Source: CAZSSM01 sp964609385 (GTDB lineage Bacteria; Planctomycetota; Planctomycetia; Isosphaerales; Isosphaeraceae). Taken from it: 64,000 bases of DNA. The position numbers were made by a program, and so were the translations under genes. The notes beneath the pieces are model-generated. The model saw only the letters and a program-made list of their open reading frames with translations, was not told the DNA's origin and searched no databases. This document shows positions 1-8,256 of this stretch, in pieces (positions within the stretch are counted from its first letter, which is position 1; each line of letters opens with the position of its first letter). The stretch spans positions 1 to 64,000 of the forward strand of contig CAZSSM010000019.1 of the NCBI GenBank assembly GCA_964609385.1, written 5' to 3'.

Positions 1-2
1 AA

Positions 3-410
3 TGGGGCAAGAGTGTCGTCCGAGTCGATGCCGATGTTCGCCCTCAGAACGCACACCGCTGGACTCGTGCTGGTGCCTCGAATGATACCCCGATTCCGAC
101 GGTCCAGTCCGGTTGGCACGAGCATTTTATCGTCGTCGACGCCCCACAGTGGCGTGCCAAATACAGCAAGTTCGCCGAGTATCCTGATCGCTGGCGTTCT
201 GGCCGTCCTGTCCGATTCCCCAAACAGGCTTGGAAGGAGGCCTGCCGTCGGATGGGCCTAAACGAATCCGATGCATACTATCGGAAGTGGGTGGCGATGA
301 ACCCGCGTCGACTGTGGTGGGCGCGTCTTCGAGGATATGTGGTGACGTGCCGAAATGTCGAGGCGATTCTTGAACGAATCGACCTTCCGGCTCAGGAAAG
401 TGCCTCGTAG
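3..410 (+). CDS. Hypothetical protein, C-terminal part (cut by window edge)
   Basis: An open frame runs from the window edge to a TAG at 408-410 and gives 135 residues with no start visible, so the N-terminus lies outside the window. The sequence is rich in Trp, Arg and Tyr (for example WRAKYSKFAEYPDRWRSG and NPRRLWWARLRGYVV) and looks like a soluble, basic protein. I do not recognise the family. It converges on the minus-strand gene ending at 485, with an AT-rich hairpin between them. Coding status rests on the long stop-free frame and its plausible protein-like composition. Confidence 0.5.
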   Translation, partial: WGKSVVRVDADVRPQNAHRWTRAGASNDTPIPTVQSGWHEHFIVVDAPQWRAKYSKFAEYPDRWRSGRPVRFPKQAWKEACRRMGLNESDAYYRKWVAMNPRRLWWARLRGYVVTCRNVEAILERIDLPAQESAS

Positions 411-420
411 ATAGACATCT

Positions 421-440
421 TTTGTTTGAATAAAAACAAA
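421..440. terminator. Weak AT-rich hairpin between convergent genes
   Basis: TTTGTTT and AAACAAA form a 7-bp stem with a 6-nt loop in the short gap between two converging genes. It could serve as a bidirectional terminator, but the stem is all weak pairs, so the call is tentative. Confidence 0.3.
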
Positions 441-484
441 TGTGTCGGTGGTAGCTGAAAACCTTGTCCGATCGGCCGTCTGGC

Positions 485-1456
485 TCACGGACCTGGCGAT
501 CGATGGACTCGGGAGTAGAGGATCTCTTCGAGTTCTCGAGTCAACTGTGCAGCCCCGGAACGCTCATCGAGAAAGTCTCCAACCGATCTCGCGATGCAAT
601 AGCAGCTCATCAAGGTGCGGGCATAGAGACAGGCCTTCTCCGGACCCAGCGAGGGTGGCCCAGCTTGTCGCCCCTGACCGCCGTCCCGCGCGCGCCGAAT
701 CAAAGGGTCGACCGGATCGAAAAAGTCGATGGCTTCGAGGTATTGCCGCCGCGCGACCGGATCGGGCCTGGCGACGAGGTCGGCCAGAACATCGAACCGT
801 TCGGCCTCCTGGGCATCCCATGCGATCAGGCGATCGATCCAGACGCGTTGATCGGATTCGTCCGGGCGAAACGTGTGAATCTTGATCCGAAGCCTCTGGT
901 CTAGCGATGCGAAGAGGTCCTGAGCCTCCTCCACGCTCGATGGTGGTTGTCGGAACAATCCTCGGACGATCTCGGCGTCCTGATGGAGTTGTGCGATTGG
1001 CCACTCCGCCTCCGCGATCCCATGGACGGCCAGGCTTTCCGCCATCAGATGATCGACGGTGCGTTGCATCAGGTGGCCGGTTGCCAAGGCGATCCGGACC
1101 GGGTCGTGTTCCCGGCCGACACCGCGGACCAGGCTGCGATCCTCGCCGGCTAGGAAGGCGACGACCGATCCTGAGGTGGGCAGACGGATCCCCAACGCCG
1201 GCGCGTTCCAGGTTCCGGTTAACGCCTCACGCAGCGCCTCGGAGAGGTTTTGGTCACGGGAGACCAGCGCTGAGGTATCGAGCAGTGCCGCGATCCGCGT
1301 CAGCTCGCCGCTGGCTCGGGCAACGAATTGGATCGGCAACGGATCGGTGACCCGTTGCAATTGCTTCGTGATCAGGGCTCCTCCGGACGCCGAGGCGACC
1401 AGAGCGGCTCCGGAGAGGAAGATCCGGCGGGTCACACTCAGCTGTCGTTCAGGCAT
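485..1456 (-). CDS. Hypothetical protein with Tat-like N-terminal signal
   Basis: Predicted to be 323 residues. I chose the ATG at 1456 because GAGGGACG lies just upstream and the start overlaps the stop of the upstream gene (TGA at 1449-1451). The longer upstream open frame is the antisense shadow of that neighbour. The N-terminus has a twin-arginine followed by a hydrophobic stretch (RRIFLSGAALVASASGG), which suggests Tat export or membrane anchoring. The rest is helical and charged with no motif I recognise. The translational overlap with the phospholipase C-like gene implies one transcript and a joint role. The function is unknown. Confidence 0.6.
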   Translation of the reverse strand: MPERQLSVTRRIFLSGAALVASASGGALITKQLQRVTDPLPIQFVARASGELTRIAALLDTSALVSRDQNLSEALREALTGTWNAPALGIRLPTSGSVVAFLAGEDRSLVRGVGREHDPVRIALATGHLMQRTVDHLMAESLAVHGIAEAEWPIAQLHQDAEIVRGLFRQPPSSVEEAQDLFASLDQRLRIKIHTFRPDESDQRVWIDRLIAWDAQEAERFDVLADLVARPDPVARRQYLEAIDFFDPVDPLIRRARDGGQGRQAGPPSLGPEKACLYARTLMSCYCIARSVGDFLDERSGAAQLTRELEEILYSRVHRSPGP

Positions 1457-2402
1457 CGTCTCGTCCCTCATGCCATTGCCGCAAGAGTTCTTCGCGTCGG
1501 GCCGGGTTGTCCAGGGCTCCATAGACCTCGCGGGAGGTATGGGGGACGCCGACATCGAAGCGCAGTCGGAGCTCATCGAGGCCGATTTCGTCACGGAGGA
1601 AAGCGCTTGCGGCCCGGAGATAGAGGCAACCACGTCGAAGGGCGCGAGCGTAATGACTCTGGACCTTGGCAGCCTCGAGCGATTCTTCGATCGTGACCTC
1701 CGGCGGGGAGGTATCGCTGTGTTTCGCACGAGCCAACTGAATGAGGCCGTCGTCCGGGTCGTAAAACCGATGAGTCTTGACAACCTCTTCCATGTAGTCA
1801 TCGTGAATCGCTGAGAATTCCGAATCATAACGGCGAACGTCGACATAGAATTTCTGGCGGACACCGAGGAGTTCGGCGAACCAATCCTCTGCCTGTTCGA
1901 CGCGACGGTCGAACGCATGGAGGCCGAGCAAACCGACTTGCCAAGAGGCGGCGAAGAGGTTGTCCAACGGAGTACAAGGATGGTCTTGGCGCAACATTCC
2001 GGGATGAAACGGGGATCGGGCCCCGTCCTGATAGTGCTCGCGGAGCAGGTACAGGTCCTGATAGATGCTCATCCGCGACGGACTATCGAGTTCCGGTGAG
2101 AGGTAGACTTCCGGTTCAAGGAGTCGGAAGAGAGTCTTCAAGGCTCGGTCGGCCGCCAGGTGTGTGCGCCATCCGAAGAGGAACGCGAGCATCTTCTCGG
2201 CCGCCTCGCTGGGCCAGGCCTCGCGCGCCTCGCGCAGCAGTTCCACGGTGTAGTCATCGCCGCGGCTGGCGACCGCTCCCAACCGGCTGACCCGCGGATA
2301 ATGCTCCAATGCTAGAAGGAACCACTCGGAAGTGAGTGGATCGATTTTCGCCAAAGCGTAGCAATCATCATGGGCCGCGATGTGTGCGATGTATTCGGAC
2401 AT
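1449..2402 (-). CDS. Zinc-dependent phospholipase C-like protein
   Basis: The protein has 317 residues and no signal peptide. The N-terminal half has spaced histidines and acidic residues (HIAAHDD, ALEHYPRV) and a segment FLFGWRTHLAADRALKTLF. This resembles the 'GY-x-x-HLxADR' core of the zinc-dependent phospholipase C-like family (PF00882), whose His/Asp residues bind zinc. A second His-rich stretch (LREHYQDGA, SPFHPGML) follows. The C-terminal 120 residues are helical and unassigned. It overlaps the downstream Tat-like gene by 8 nt, so the two are probably co-translated. The family call is from motif likeness only; the substrate is unknown. Confidence 0.5.
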   Translation of the reverse strand: MSEYIAHIAAHDDCYALAKIDPLTSEWFLLALEHYPRVSRLGAVASRGDDYTVELLREAREAWPSEAAEKMLAFLFGWRTHLAADRALKTLFRLLEPEVYLSPELDSPSRMSIYQDLYLLREHYQDGARSPFHPGMLRQDHPCTPLDNLFAASWQVGLLGLHAFDRRVEQAEDWFAELLGVRQKFYVDVRRYDSEFSAIHDDYMEEVVKTHRFYDPDDGLIQLARAKHSDTSPPEVTIEESLEAAKVQSHYARALRRGCLYLRAASAFLRDEIGLDELRLRFDVGVPHTSREVYGALDNPARREELLRQWHEGRDDA

Positions 2403-2494
2403 GCTTGGTTAAACGTGCCTGTGGTTTAAGTGTGTCCTTGCCACCGAGTAGGCATTCTGTAAAGCGATGAGGCTCTCTGGACGGGTCGGACTGT

Positions 2495-3682
2495 TCACGG
2501 CAGCTCGGCCAACCAATCGCGCAGCCGGCGAGCTCGATTCTCCCATGAGAAATCGTGGATCCGCAAGAGTGCGGCCGATCGAAGTCGATCGGCGGTGGTC
2601 GGATCATCGAGCAATCGTTCGATCGCGGCGGCCAGGGCCTTGGGATCCCCCGGCTGGACGATGAGGGCATGTTGATCCGGCTCGACGATATCGCAGATCG
2701 TCGGCAGATCGGTGGCCACGATCGGCACCCCGTACGCCATGTATTCCAGCAACTTTAGAGGGCTCGTGAAGCGTTCGGAGATCGGGTCGACCCCGCTCGG
2801 CAAGGGACACGCTGCGACTCGCGCCCGACTCAAGTAGCCGGGGATCTCGACCGGGTCGACGAAGCCTGGGGTCACGAGCCGGTCGGCGACCCCAAGGCAC
2901 CGGGCGTATTCTCGAAGGGCGGCCACCTCCGTCGCGTCCCCTCCGAGCATGACGACCTGACGGCCGTTGAGCATCGGCATCGCCGCGACCAAGTCGTATA
3001 CCCCTTTGTACCGAACGAGTTTTCCAGCATAGACCACATCGATGTCGCGATCGGGATTTTCTCCCGATTCTGTCGAGATCTTCTCACCAACGCCTGTCTT
3101 GACCGAGGTCCCACTGGGCAAAATTAAGGAATGATTAGGGATCTGATACTGTTCGGCCAGCGCATCGCGGACCCCCGACGTGAGACAGATCAGGCCATCG
3201 GCCCCCTCGACCGCAGCGCGCTCAGCCGCCGCGATCGGGATCTGAAGACCCGGTAGGAATCGACCGACCCACTGGAGCTGCGGCCATCGCGAGATCCGCG
3301 CCGTGGGATTGCATGGTCGATGCGACTCGAAGACGAACCGGCAGGCGTCCCGATCGCGCGACACGAGTCGATGCCAGAGCGATGCCCCAATCTCACCGCG
3401 TGAGATCACGATCGGCCGGCTCCCCCCCCGGGTCGACCGGATCCAATCGCGCAGACGCTTGAGATTCCGTGAGGGACTGGCCGGAAGGACCGTCAAGCGA
3501 CGGTGTGGCACCAAGCCGTAGGTGGCCAAGGCTCCCGAGAGGTTCGACGAACCTTGGAGCGGGCCGGTCAGAACCATGACCTCTACCCCTGTCTCTGCCA
3601 AGTGCCAGCAGGTTTGCAGGATCTGGATCCAAGCCGCGAACCGACTCGGGAACGGGGAATCGTAAAAGTAGCATGCTTTCAT
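2495..3682 (-). CDS. Glycosyltransferase family 4 (GT-B fold)
   Basis: The protein is 395 residues from the ATG at 3682 (MKACYFYDSPFPSRFAAW); the frame stays open to 3751, so an upstream start is possible. The C-terminal half carries the GT4 nucleotide-sugar-binding domain: VYAGKLVRYKGVYDLVAAM, then PGFVDPVEIPGYLSRARV, then the acidic donor-site motif SPLKLLEYMAYGVPIVATD and a DPKALAAAI helix. This is a retaining GT-B enzyme that probably adds a sugar to a lipid or polysaccharide acceptor in the cytosol. The divergent methyltransferase and the GT39-like gene nearby suggest surface glycan or glycolipid assembly. The donor sugar cannot be inferred. Confidence 0.85.
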   Translation of the reverse strand: MKACYFYDSPFPSRFAAWIQILQTCWHLAETGVEVMVLTGPLQGSSNLSGALATYGLVPHRRLTVLPASPSRNLKRLRDWIRSTRGGSRPIVISRGEIGASLWHRLVSRDRDACRFVFESHRPCNPTARISRWPQLQWVGRFLPGLQIPIAAAERAAVEGADGLICLTSGVRDALAEQYQIPNHSLILPSGTSVKTGVGEKISTESGENPDRDIDVVYAGKLVRYKGVYDLVAAMPMLNGRQVVMLGGDATEVAALREYARCLGVADRLVTPGFVDPVEIPGYLSRARVAACPLPSGVDPISERFTSPLKLLEYMAYGVPIVATDLPTICDIVEPDQHALIVQPGDPKALAAAIERLLDDPTTADRLRSAALLRIHDFSWENRARRLRDWLAELP

Positions 3683-3915
3683 GGGTAGTTTTGGGCCTTC
3701 GGTCGAGTCTCGACCGGGACGAGCCATTGCTTTGCCGGTCGAGCCCGTCATGATAGGGCTTCGTCGCGAGATCTCGGGCTCCGACCATCGATCAGGAGGA
3801 TTGCCGGGAGGCGACTACGGACGGGTTTGGGACGGTTACGAGATCCGCCATCGTACCGTCGACCTGGAGTAGACATCAGGCGATCGCCCGCTGGCGGTAC
3901 GGGCCAATCCGAAGG

Positions 3916-4650
3916 ATGATTCGACAAATCATGGTGAACGCACTACTTGATACCATTTATCAAACCGGCCAGGTCGAGCAACCCGACGGCGAATCTCGTT
4001 CCTGCTTCCCCGTCTCCGTCCCACGCGATTCGGCCACGGCCCTTTATGAAGTCGTCAAGCAACAGGAACTCGACCGAACCTTGGAGGTCGGCCTGGCCTA
4101 CGGCCTCTCAGCGCTCTCGATCTGCCAGGCTCACGAGGACAAGGGTCGCGGCCAGCACATCGCCATCGACCCGAAGCAGAGCGACAAGTGGCAGGCCATC
4201 GGGGTGGAGAACGTACGCCGCGCCGGCCTGGATCACCGATTCGAGTTCCTCGAGGACACCTCGGATCGGGCGCTCCCCCGCCTTGCCGCCGAGGGGCGTC
4301 GGATCGACTTCGCCTTCATCGACGGACTGCATCTCTTCGATTACGCCTTGGTCGATTTCTTCTACGTCGACAAGATGCTCGAGGTCGGCGGCTTCCTAGC
4401 AATGGACGACCTTTGGATGCCCGCCATGCGGAAGGTCGTCTCCTACATCCTCACCAATCGCTCCTACGAGCGGGTCCGGCCCTTGGCGGGTCGTCCCCCG
4501 CTCGGATTGGCGATTGGACGGGTCGGACGGCGCTTCCTTCGCGACCCCTTGGGTGGCAATCTGAACCTCAAACTCATCCCTTCCAACTTGATTTTCCTGC
4601 GCAAAGCCGACAACGACTCCCGATACTGGACCTTCCATCGAGGCTTCTAA
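3916..4650 (+). CDS. Class I SAM-dependent methyltransferase (Methyltransf_24-like)
   Basis: The protein has 244 residues. Motif I of the Rossmann methyltransferase fold is LEVGLAYGLSALSIC at about residue 56. It is followed by an acidic strand (IAIDPKQSD) and the DFAFIDGLHLFDYALVDF segment typical of Methyltransf_24 enzymes, then GGFLAMDDLWMPAM. Relatives methylate sugars or small hydroxyl groups during glycan or secondary metabolite synthesis. It is transcribed divergently from the GT4 gene and converges on the GT39-like gene, so a glycan-modifying role is plausible but inferred. ATG at 3931 is an alternative start. Confidence 0.75.
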   Translation: MIRQIMVNALLDTIYQTGQVEQPDGESRSCFPVSVPRDSATALYEVVKQQELDRTLEVGLAYGLSALSICQAHEDKGRGQHIAIDPKQSDKWQAIGVENVRRAGLDHRFEFLEDTSDRALPRLAAEGRRIDFAFIDGLHLFDYALVDFFYVDKMLEVGGFLAMDDLWMPAMRKVVSYILTNRSYERVRPLAGRPPLGLAIGRVGRRFLRDPLGGNLNLKLIPSNLIFLRKADNDSRYWTFHRGF

Positions 4651-4673
4651 TCGGCACGTTCGTTCGGCGGGGT

Positions 4674-6467
4674 TCAGCGCGTCTCCTCATCGACGTTGGG
4701 TTGAATATCAGCTTCCTCGACAGCACGATCTGGTTCGGGGCCGAGTCGATGCAGCGCGACGAGCGCCGGTCGGGGGCCGCCTACGGCCCGGATCGCGCGA
4801 ATCTGATATTCGGATCCCGAAAGGGCCTCGGCGAGCGCGCGATCAAACTCCTCGGCGGAGGTCACGTTCTCGTCGGTCAGCGGGCCATAGAGATCGAGCG
4901 GGGACCAAGGACTGCGGTTCGTGAGGACGAACGAAAAGTCGGACCGTGCGAGCGCCTCTCGGAGCGTTTCCGGCGAAAAGACCTCGTCGGCATTGGAAGC
5001 CCCATCGACTTCTTTCCCTCGGCCTTCGAGGAGTTCCTTCTTCCAGGACTGCGTCGTCAGGATATTGCGACGGCTCGCGCCCGACCGAATCCCGAGAGAC
5101 TCGACGATGAACAGGCGATCGTTGACACGCCCCAAATCCAGGAGAATCGCCGCGTCCCCGTCTCTGTTCGGATCGATCTCATCGATAAGGGCCGTGAAGC
5201 CGTCGACCCGAGGAAGGACCGACTCGCTGGCCATCCAAATCTGGACGCCCAGCAGAGGGGATGCCAGCAACATCACGATCAAGGCCGGACCCGGACTTGG
5301 GAGCTGGCGACGATCCATCCAGCGACCCAGGCCGGCGGCGATCTGGCAAATCGCGACCGACGCCAGTGAGAGTAGCGGCACCACCGCCTGCAAGAAATAT
5401 CGGTGGTCCTTTCCAGTTAAGAGTGTATGAAGTGCATAAAAAACCAGGACCCAAGATGACGACATGATGACTTCGCGGCGATGATGCGGCGAGACGAGTC
5501 CAAGGACGGCTCCGATCGCTGAGAGACAGAGTAGCCAGACTCCCATCGACTCGTCCGCGATCCGGGGATACCAGGTCCAGAGCTTATCGTTGAGCAAATA
5601 GGGATTCTCGTAAAGCCATCGGATCTGGGGATGCCAGCGCAACAACCAGAGCGCCAGACCGCCGGCGAGGATCAGTACGATCGCGACGATTCGGACCCGA
5701 GGCGTATTGAATTGGCGTCGACGCTCAGAGATTAGGAGCCACGTCAATGCGACGAACGGCATGACGAATGCCCCCTGGTAGCAAAGCAGCGACGCACAGG
5801 CGAAACCGATCGCGAGCCAGAGCTGGCCCATCCCATCCCGTTGGATCCAACGCCGACCATGGTAGAGGGCCGCCAATTGCAGCGCGATCGAGGGCATATT
5901 GAGCAAGATCGCATGCGAATAGATCACAACGCAGGGGATCATTGGGAAGATGGCCCCCAGAAACCCAGCTTCCGAGCCCACGAAGCGCCTCAGCCATGTC
6001 ACCATGTAGAGCGTCGCCAACAACGTGAAGCAGAGCACCAGCCCCTTCGCAACGAACGCCCGCGTCCCAAAGACGAGAAAGACGGCTGCTTCCAAGAGAT
6101 AGAAGAGCGGCGGATATTTCTTCAAGTCAACCAGCGATTCAAGATCGCGACGATCCTCAATGTAGCCGCGTGGCGAAGGGAATCCCGCCTCGACGTAATC
6201 GTGAAGAAGAATTCCATGCGAGAGGTGGCGAGGGCCGTCCAAGATCCAAAGACCCTCATTGACCCAATGAAGGGCGCATAAAATTAACCAGGTGGCAACC
6301 GACAAGCCAATCTGGAACAGAAACGTTTGCGACCTCCAACTATCTCCGACCTCGATCCGAGAATTGATTGAGGAAGAAGGATTTGTAATTTGCATGAACT
6401 GCGGAGAGGATCGATCGGGCGGCTCACTGTCTCGAGATTCCGACGCCATGGTGTTGCATTTCTCCAT
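4674..6467 (-). CDS. GT39-like polytopic membrane glycosyltransferase (ArnT/PMT type)
   Basis: The protein is 597 residues from the ATG at 6467; a TTG at 6470 and an ATG at 6446 are alternatives. A soluble N-terminal tail is followed by about ten hydrophobic segments in the first two thirds. An acidic site sits in the first external loop (DGPRHLSHGILLHDYVEAG), and the next loop has KKYPPLFYLLEA. Both are typical of polyprenyl-phosphate-sugar-dependent GT-C transferases of the ArnT/PMT_2 group. The last 170 residues form a soluble outer domain. It likely transfers a sugar from a lipid carrier outside the cytoplasmic membrane. The acceptor is unknown. Confidence 0.75.
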   Translation of the reverse strand: MEKCNTMASESRDSEPPDRSSPQFMQITNPSSSINSRIEVGDSWRSQTFLFQIGLSVATWLILCALHWVNEGLWILDGPRHLSHGILLHDYVEAGFPSPRGYIEDRRDLESLVDLKKYPPLFYLLEAAVFLVFGTRAFVAKGLVLCFTLLATLYMVTWLRRFVGSEAGFLGAIFPMIPCVVIYSHAILLNMPSIALQLAALYHGRRWIQRDGMGQLWLAIGFACASLLCYQGAFVMPFVALTWLLISERRRQFNTPRVRIVAIVLILAGGLALWLLRWHPQIRWLYENPYLLNDKLWTWYPRIADESMGVWLLCLSAIGAVLGLVSPHHRREVIMSSSWVLVFYALHTLLTGKDHRYFLQAVVPLLSLASVAICQIAAGLGRWMDRRQLPSPGPALIVMLLASPLLGVQIWMASESVLPRVDGFTALIDEIDPNRDGDAAILLDLGRVNDRLFIVESLGIRSGASRRNILTTQSWKKELLEGRGKEVDGASNADEVFSPETLREALARSDFSFVLTNRSPWSPLDLYGPLTDENVTSAEEFDRALAEALSGSEYQIRAIRAVGGPRPALVALHRLGPEPDRAVEEADIQPNVDEETR

Positions 6468-6619
6468 CAACTCGACATTGACTCAATCCGAAGACCGATT
6501 CGAACATGAATCTGGACGACGGAACTCGTGAACTCGGAGGCTATCCGGAAAGCCGGTTCGACCCCAGAATTCCACCGAGAAGCCGAGCTGCTTCCAGCAG
6601 ATTCGTTGCCAACTCCTCG

Positions 6620-6757
6620 ATGATTGCGATCCGAGAACCTTACAAGACCGACCTGGCCGATGACCAGTGGGAGATCCTCAAGCCGCTCATCCCTCGACCT
6701 GCCCTGGCGGACGACCACGCTGCGTCGTCGAGATGTGATCGGTCGTCAACACCCTGA
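6620..6757 (+). pseudogene. IS5-family transposase, N-terminal remnant
   Basis: ATG at 6620 opens a 45-residue frame starting MIAIREPYKTDLADDQWEIL, followed by KPLIPRP. This matches the 'Y-x-x-DLTDxQWxxLxPLLP' opening of IS5/IS4-type transposases (DUF4096 region). Only this first segment survives; the catalytic domain is absent and the frame stops at 6757. It abuts the end of a truncated polymerase gene, and may be part of what broke that gene. Confidence 0.65.
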
Positions 6758-6797
6758 TCGATAAAAGCCGATGATCAACGGACTCCTCGAGGACAGC

Positions 6798-7287
6798 CTA
6801 CGCTCCGAATGGCTTGGCCGCATCAGAGATCAGCTTGGCCAGGGTCCGCGACCGAGCGATACCAACGGTCACCGGGACCCGCAGTTCGGACCAGACGCGG
6901 TCGGTCCCACAGTCCCTCAGCGAAACTCGGGCACGCCAGCAACGGGGTCGCATACCCGCGTTCGACCTCGACCTGGAAGAAGCACTCATCGATCGAGTAG
7001 GACTCGACCCGCGACGAATACTCTCGGACCAGTCGGAGGATCTCTCGACTGAGCACCTTGTATCAGCGGAAGTCCCTTTTGACGTAGATGCCATTGGGGC
7101 TGAGGCGTCGTGCGTCCCAGATGGGTATCCCCGTGGCCATGTCGTCGGCCTTCATCTCGTAGCTTTTGGCAATCACGCAAGCGCCCTGATTGCCCAGGAC
7201 ATCGACGAGCTTGCCGATGAGGAACTTGTTGCGGGCCCGCTTGGCCGAGACGTAGAAGCAGTCCGCGTCCAGGTGACCGAGCGCCAC
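6798..7287 (-). pseudogene. Y-family DNA polymerase (DinB/UmuC-like), broken N-terminal part
   Basis: From the ATG at 7287 the product starts MALGHLDADCFYVSAKRAR with a catalytic metal-binding Asp (DADCFYVS), then NQGACVIAKSYEMKA and GIYVKRDFR. A TGA at the position where relatives have Trp then interrupts the same frame. The reading continues with YKVLSREILRLVREYSS and YSIDECFF (second catalytic acidic pair). A frameshift near 6960 is needed to reach ELRVPVTVGIARSRTLAKL and AKPFGA, and a TAG ends it at 6798. The little-finger domain is missing. It is a translesion polymerase gene inactivated by a nonsense codon, a frameshift and truncation. Confidence 0.85.
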
Positions 7288-7529
7288 AGCTACCGACTCT
7301 TTACAGCCTCGACCCAGCTCCTATACAGAGATTCACCGAATGCAAAAAGTCAGTTTAACTTGGGAGACCCAGTGATAGAGGGTCTTCGTCGCATCGACCT
7401 AGTGGCACATTTGGCATGGGGAAAGAACGAAGAGTTGGGCTGTAATCCGACAGACTCACCGACCGGCCTCTAGAGGCATGAATTTTGTCAAGCAGCTCTA
7501 TGGAGCGGGATTCACGAGTTGTATTTGCT

Positions 7530-7769
7530 TCATTCCACCCCGGTCTCCGCCAGGGTGACGATGGCTTTCCGAATGTGATTGGGGAGGCGGTCCCCATACT
7601 CGACAACTTGCCTCAGATCGGGAGGCATCTGACTTAGACCGAGATCTGAAGCGGTAGCGCATTTGGTAGCGCGCGAGGACCGCAACATGCCATCAGGTGT
7701 TTCGGGTGGTCGCAATAGGCTTAGTGGCCCTCTCGGGACATAACCCCTGAAATCGTCAGGGGTTGTCAT
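7530..7769 (-). CDS. Small hypothetical protein near a recombination site
   Basis: The frame gives 79 residues ending DLRQVVEYGDRLPNHIRKAI and then VTLAETGVE. The C-terminal half resembles, from memory, short segments (a leucine-proline 'WPxLPxxIRxxIxxLxE' pattern) often seen in small proteins beside integrases and tRNA genes in planctomycetes. No catalytic motif is visible and the N-terminus may not be genuine. It lies just outside the short direct repeat at 7808-7839. Confidence 0.3.
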   Translation of the reverse strand: MTTPDDFRGYVPRGPLSLLRPPETPDGMLRSSRATKCATASDLGLSQMPPDLRQVVEYGDRLPNHIRKAIVTLAETGVE

Positions 7770-7807
7770 CGATTGGCACGACCTGACATTTTGTGTCTGA
7801 ATAGATG

Positions 7808-7839
7808 ATATAAGTGGAGGCGGCGGGAATTGAACCCGC
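7808..7839 (-). repeat. Direct-repeat copy of the tmRNA 3' end (putative attachment site, distal)
   Basis: These 32 bp match the tmRNA 3' end and its downstream flank at 10299-10330 at 31 of 32 positions. The single difference falls in the T-loop: this copy has the canonical TTC form, while the functional gene has TGC. It is in the same orientation, 2,491 bp away. That is what is expected when an element integrates at the 3' end of ssrA and displaces the original end. Nothing upstream here resembles the rest of a tmRNA or tRNA. Confidence 0.75.
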
Positions 7840-8256
7840 AGGCACCGATTCCGAAGCAGTTTCTGAGTCAGGACTTACGGAATCGCACGATGCATTGGCA
7901 GCGGTATGGCAGCGGAAGTATTGCTCAAACTGTCAATCGTTGGCGCTAACTGACGCAAGCGATTTGGTTGTGTCCTGCATCGACTGCACTGAATGACGTA
8001 AGCCGCTTCGATGCCAAGAGTTACAGCGAATTTGGAGGGGTCGCAGTAGTTGACCCTAACTCATTGCTAAGCAAGGGCTTACGCCGAGTCAAGCAACCGA
8101 TCTGGGACATGATCCCCACTAGATCAAACTCAACGACAAGGTGAGTTTGAGGCGAGACATCCTTCCATCCGAGCAGCTCAAGTCGTTTCTTCAGCGGATC
8201 TTCGATCACATCACTGACTACTTCGCTAACCCAGGGCGATAAGCTCGTTGCGCAAG
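7840..8256. other. Gene-poor, lower-GC stretch inside the tmRNA-flanked segment
   Basis: I see no convincing gene here. A minus-strand frame of 89 residues (8021-8290) overlaps the end of the neighbouring propeller gene in another frame. It might be a small gene or a frame-shifted tail of that gene, but no motif supports it. The region is less GC-rich than the flanking chromosome, in keeping with acquired DNA. Confidence 0.4.

Noticed and set aside
1457..1918. N-terminal extension of the Tat-like protein to the ATG at 1918
   Set aside because: The extra 154 residues lie antiparallel to nothing but share DNA with the real upstream gene in another frame, and are Ser/Arg-rich noise; a good ribosome binding site exists at 1456.
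7808..7880. A complete tRNA gene at the distal repeat
   Set aside because: Only the T arm and acceptor 3' strand are present; no matching 5' acceptor strand, D arm or anticodon arm lies within tRNA distance. It is a 3'-end fragment.
7814..7996. 60-residue plus-strand frame starting MEAAGIEPAG
   Set aside because: This peptide pattern arises when the reverse complement of a tRNA/tmRNA 3' end is translated; it is a known spurious type of prediction.
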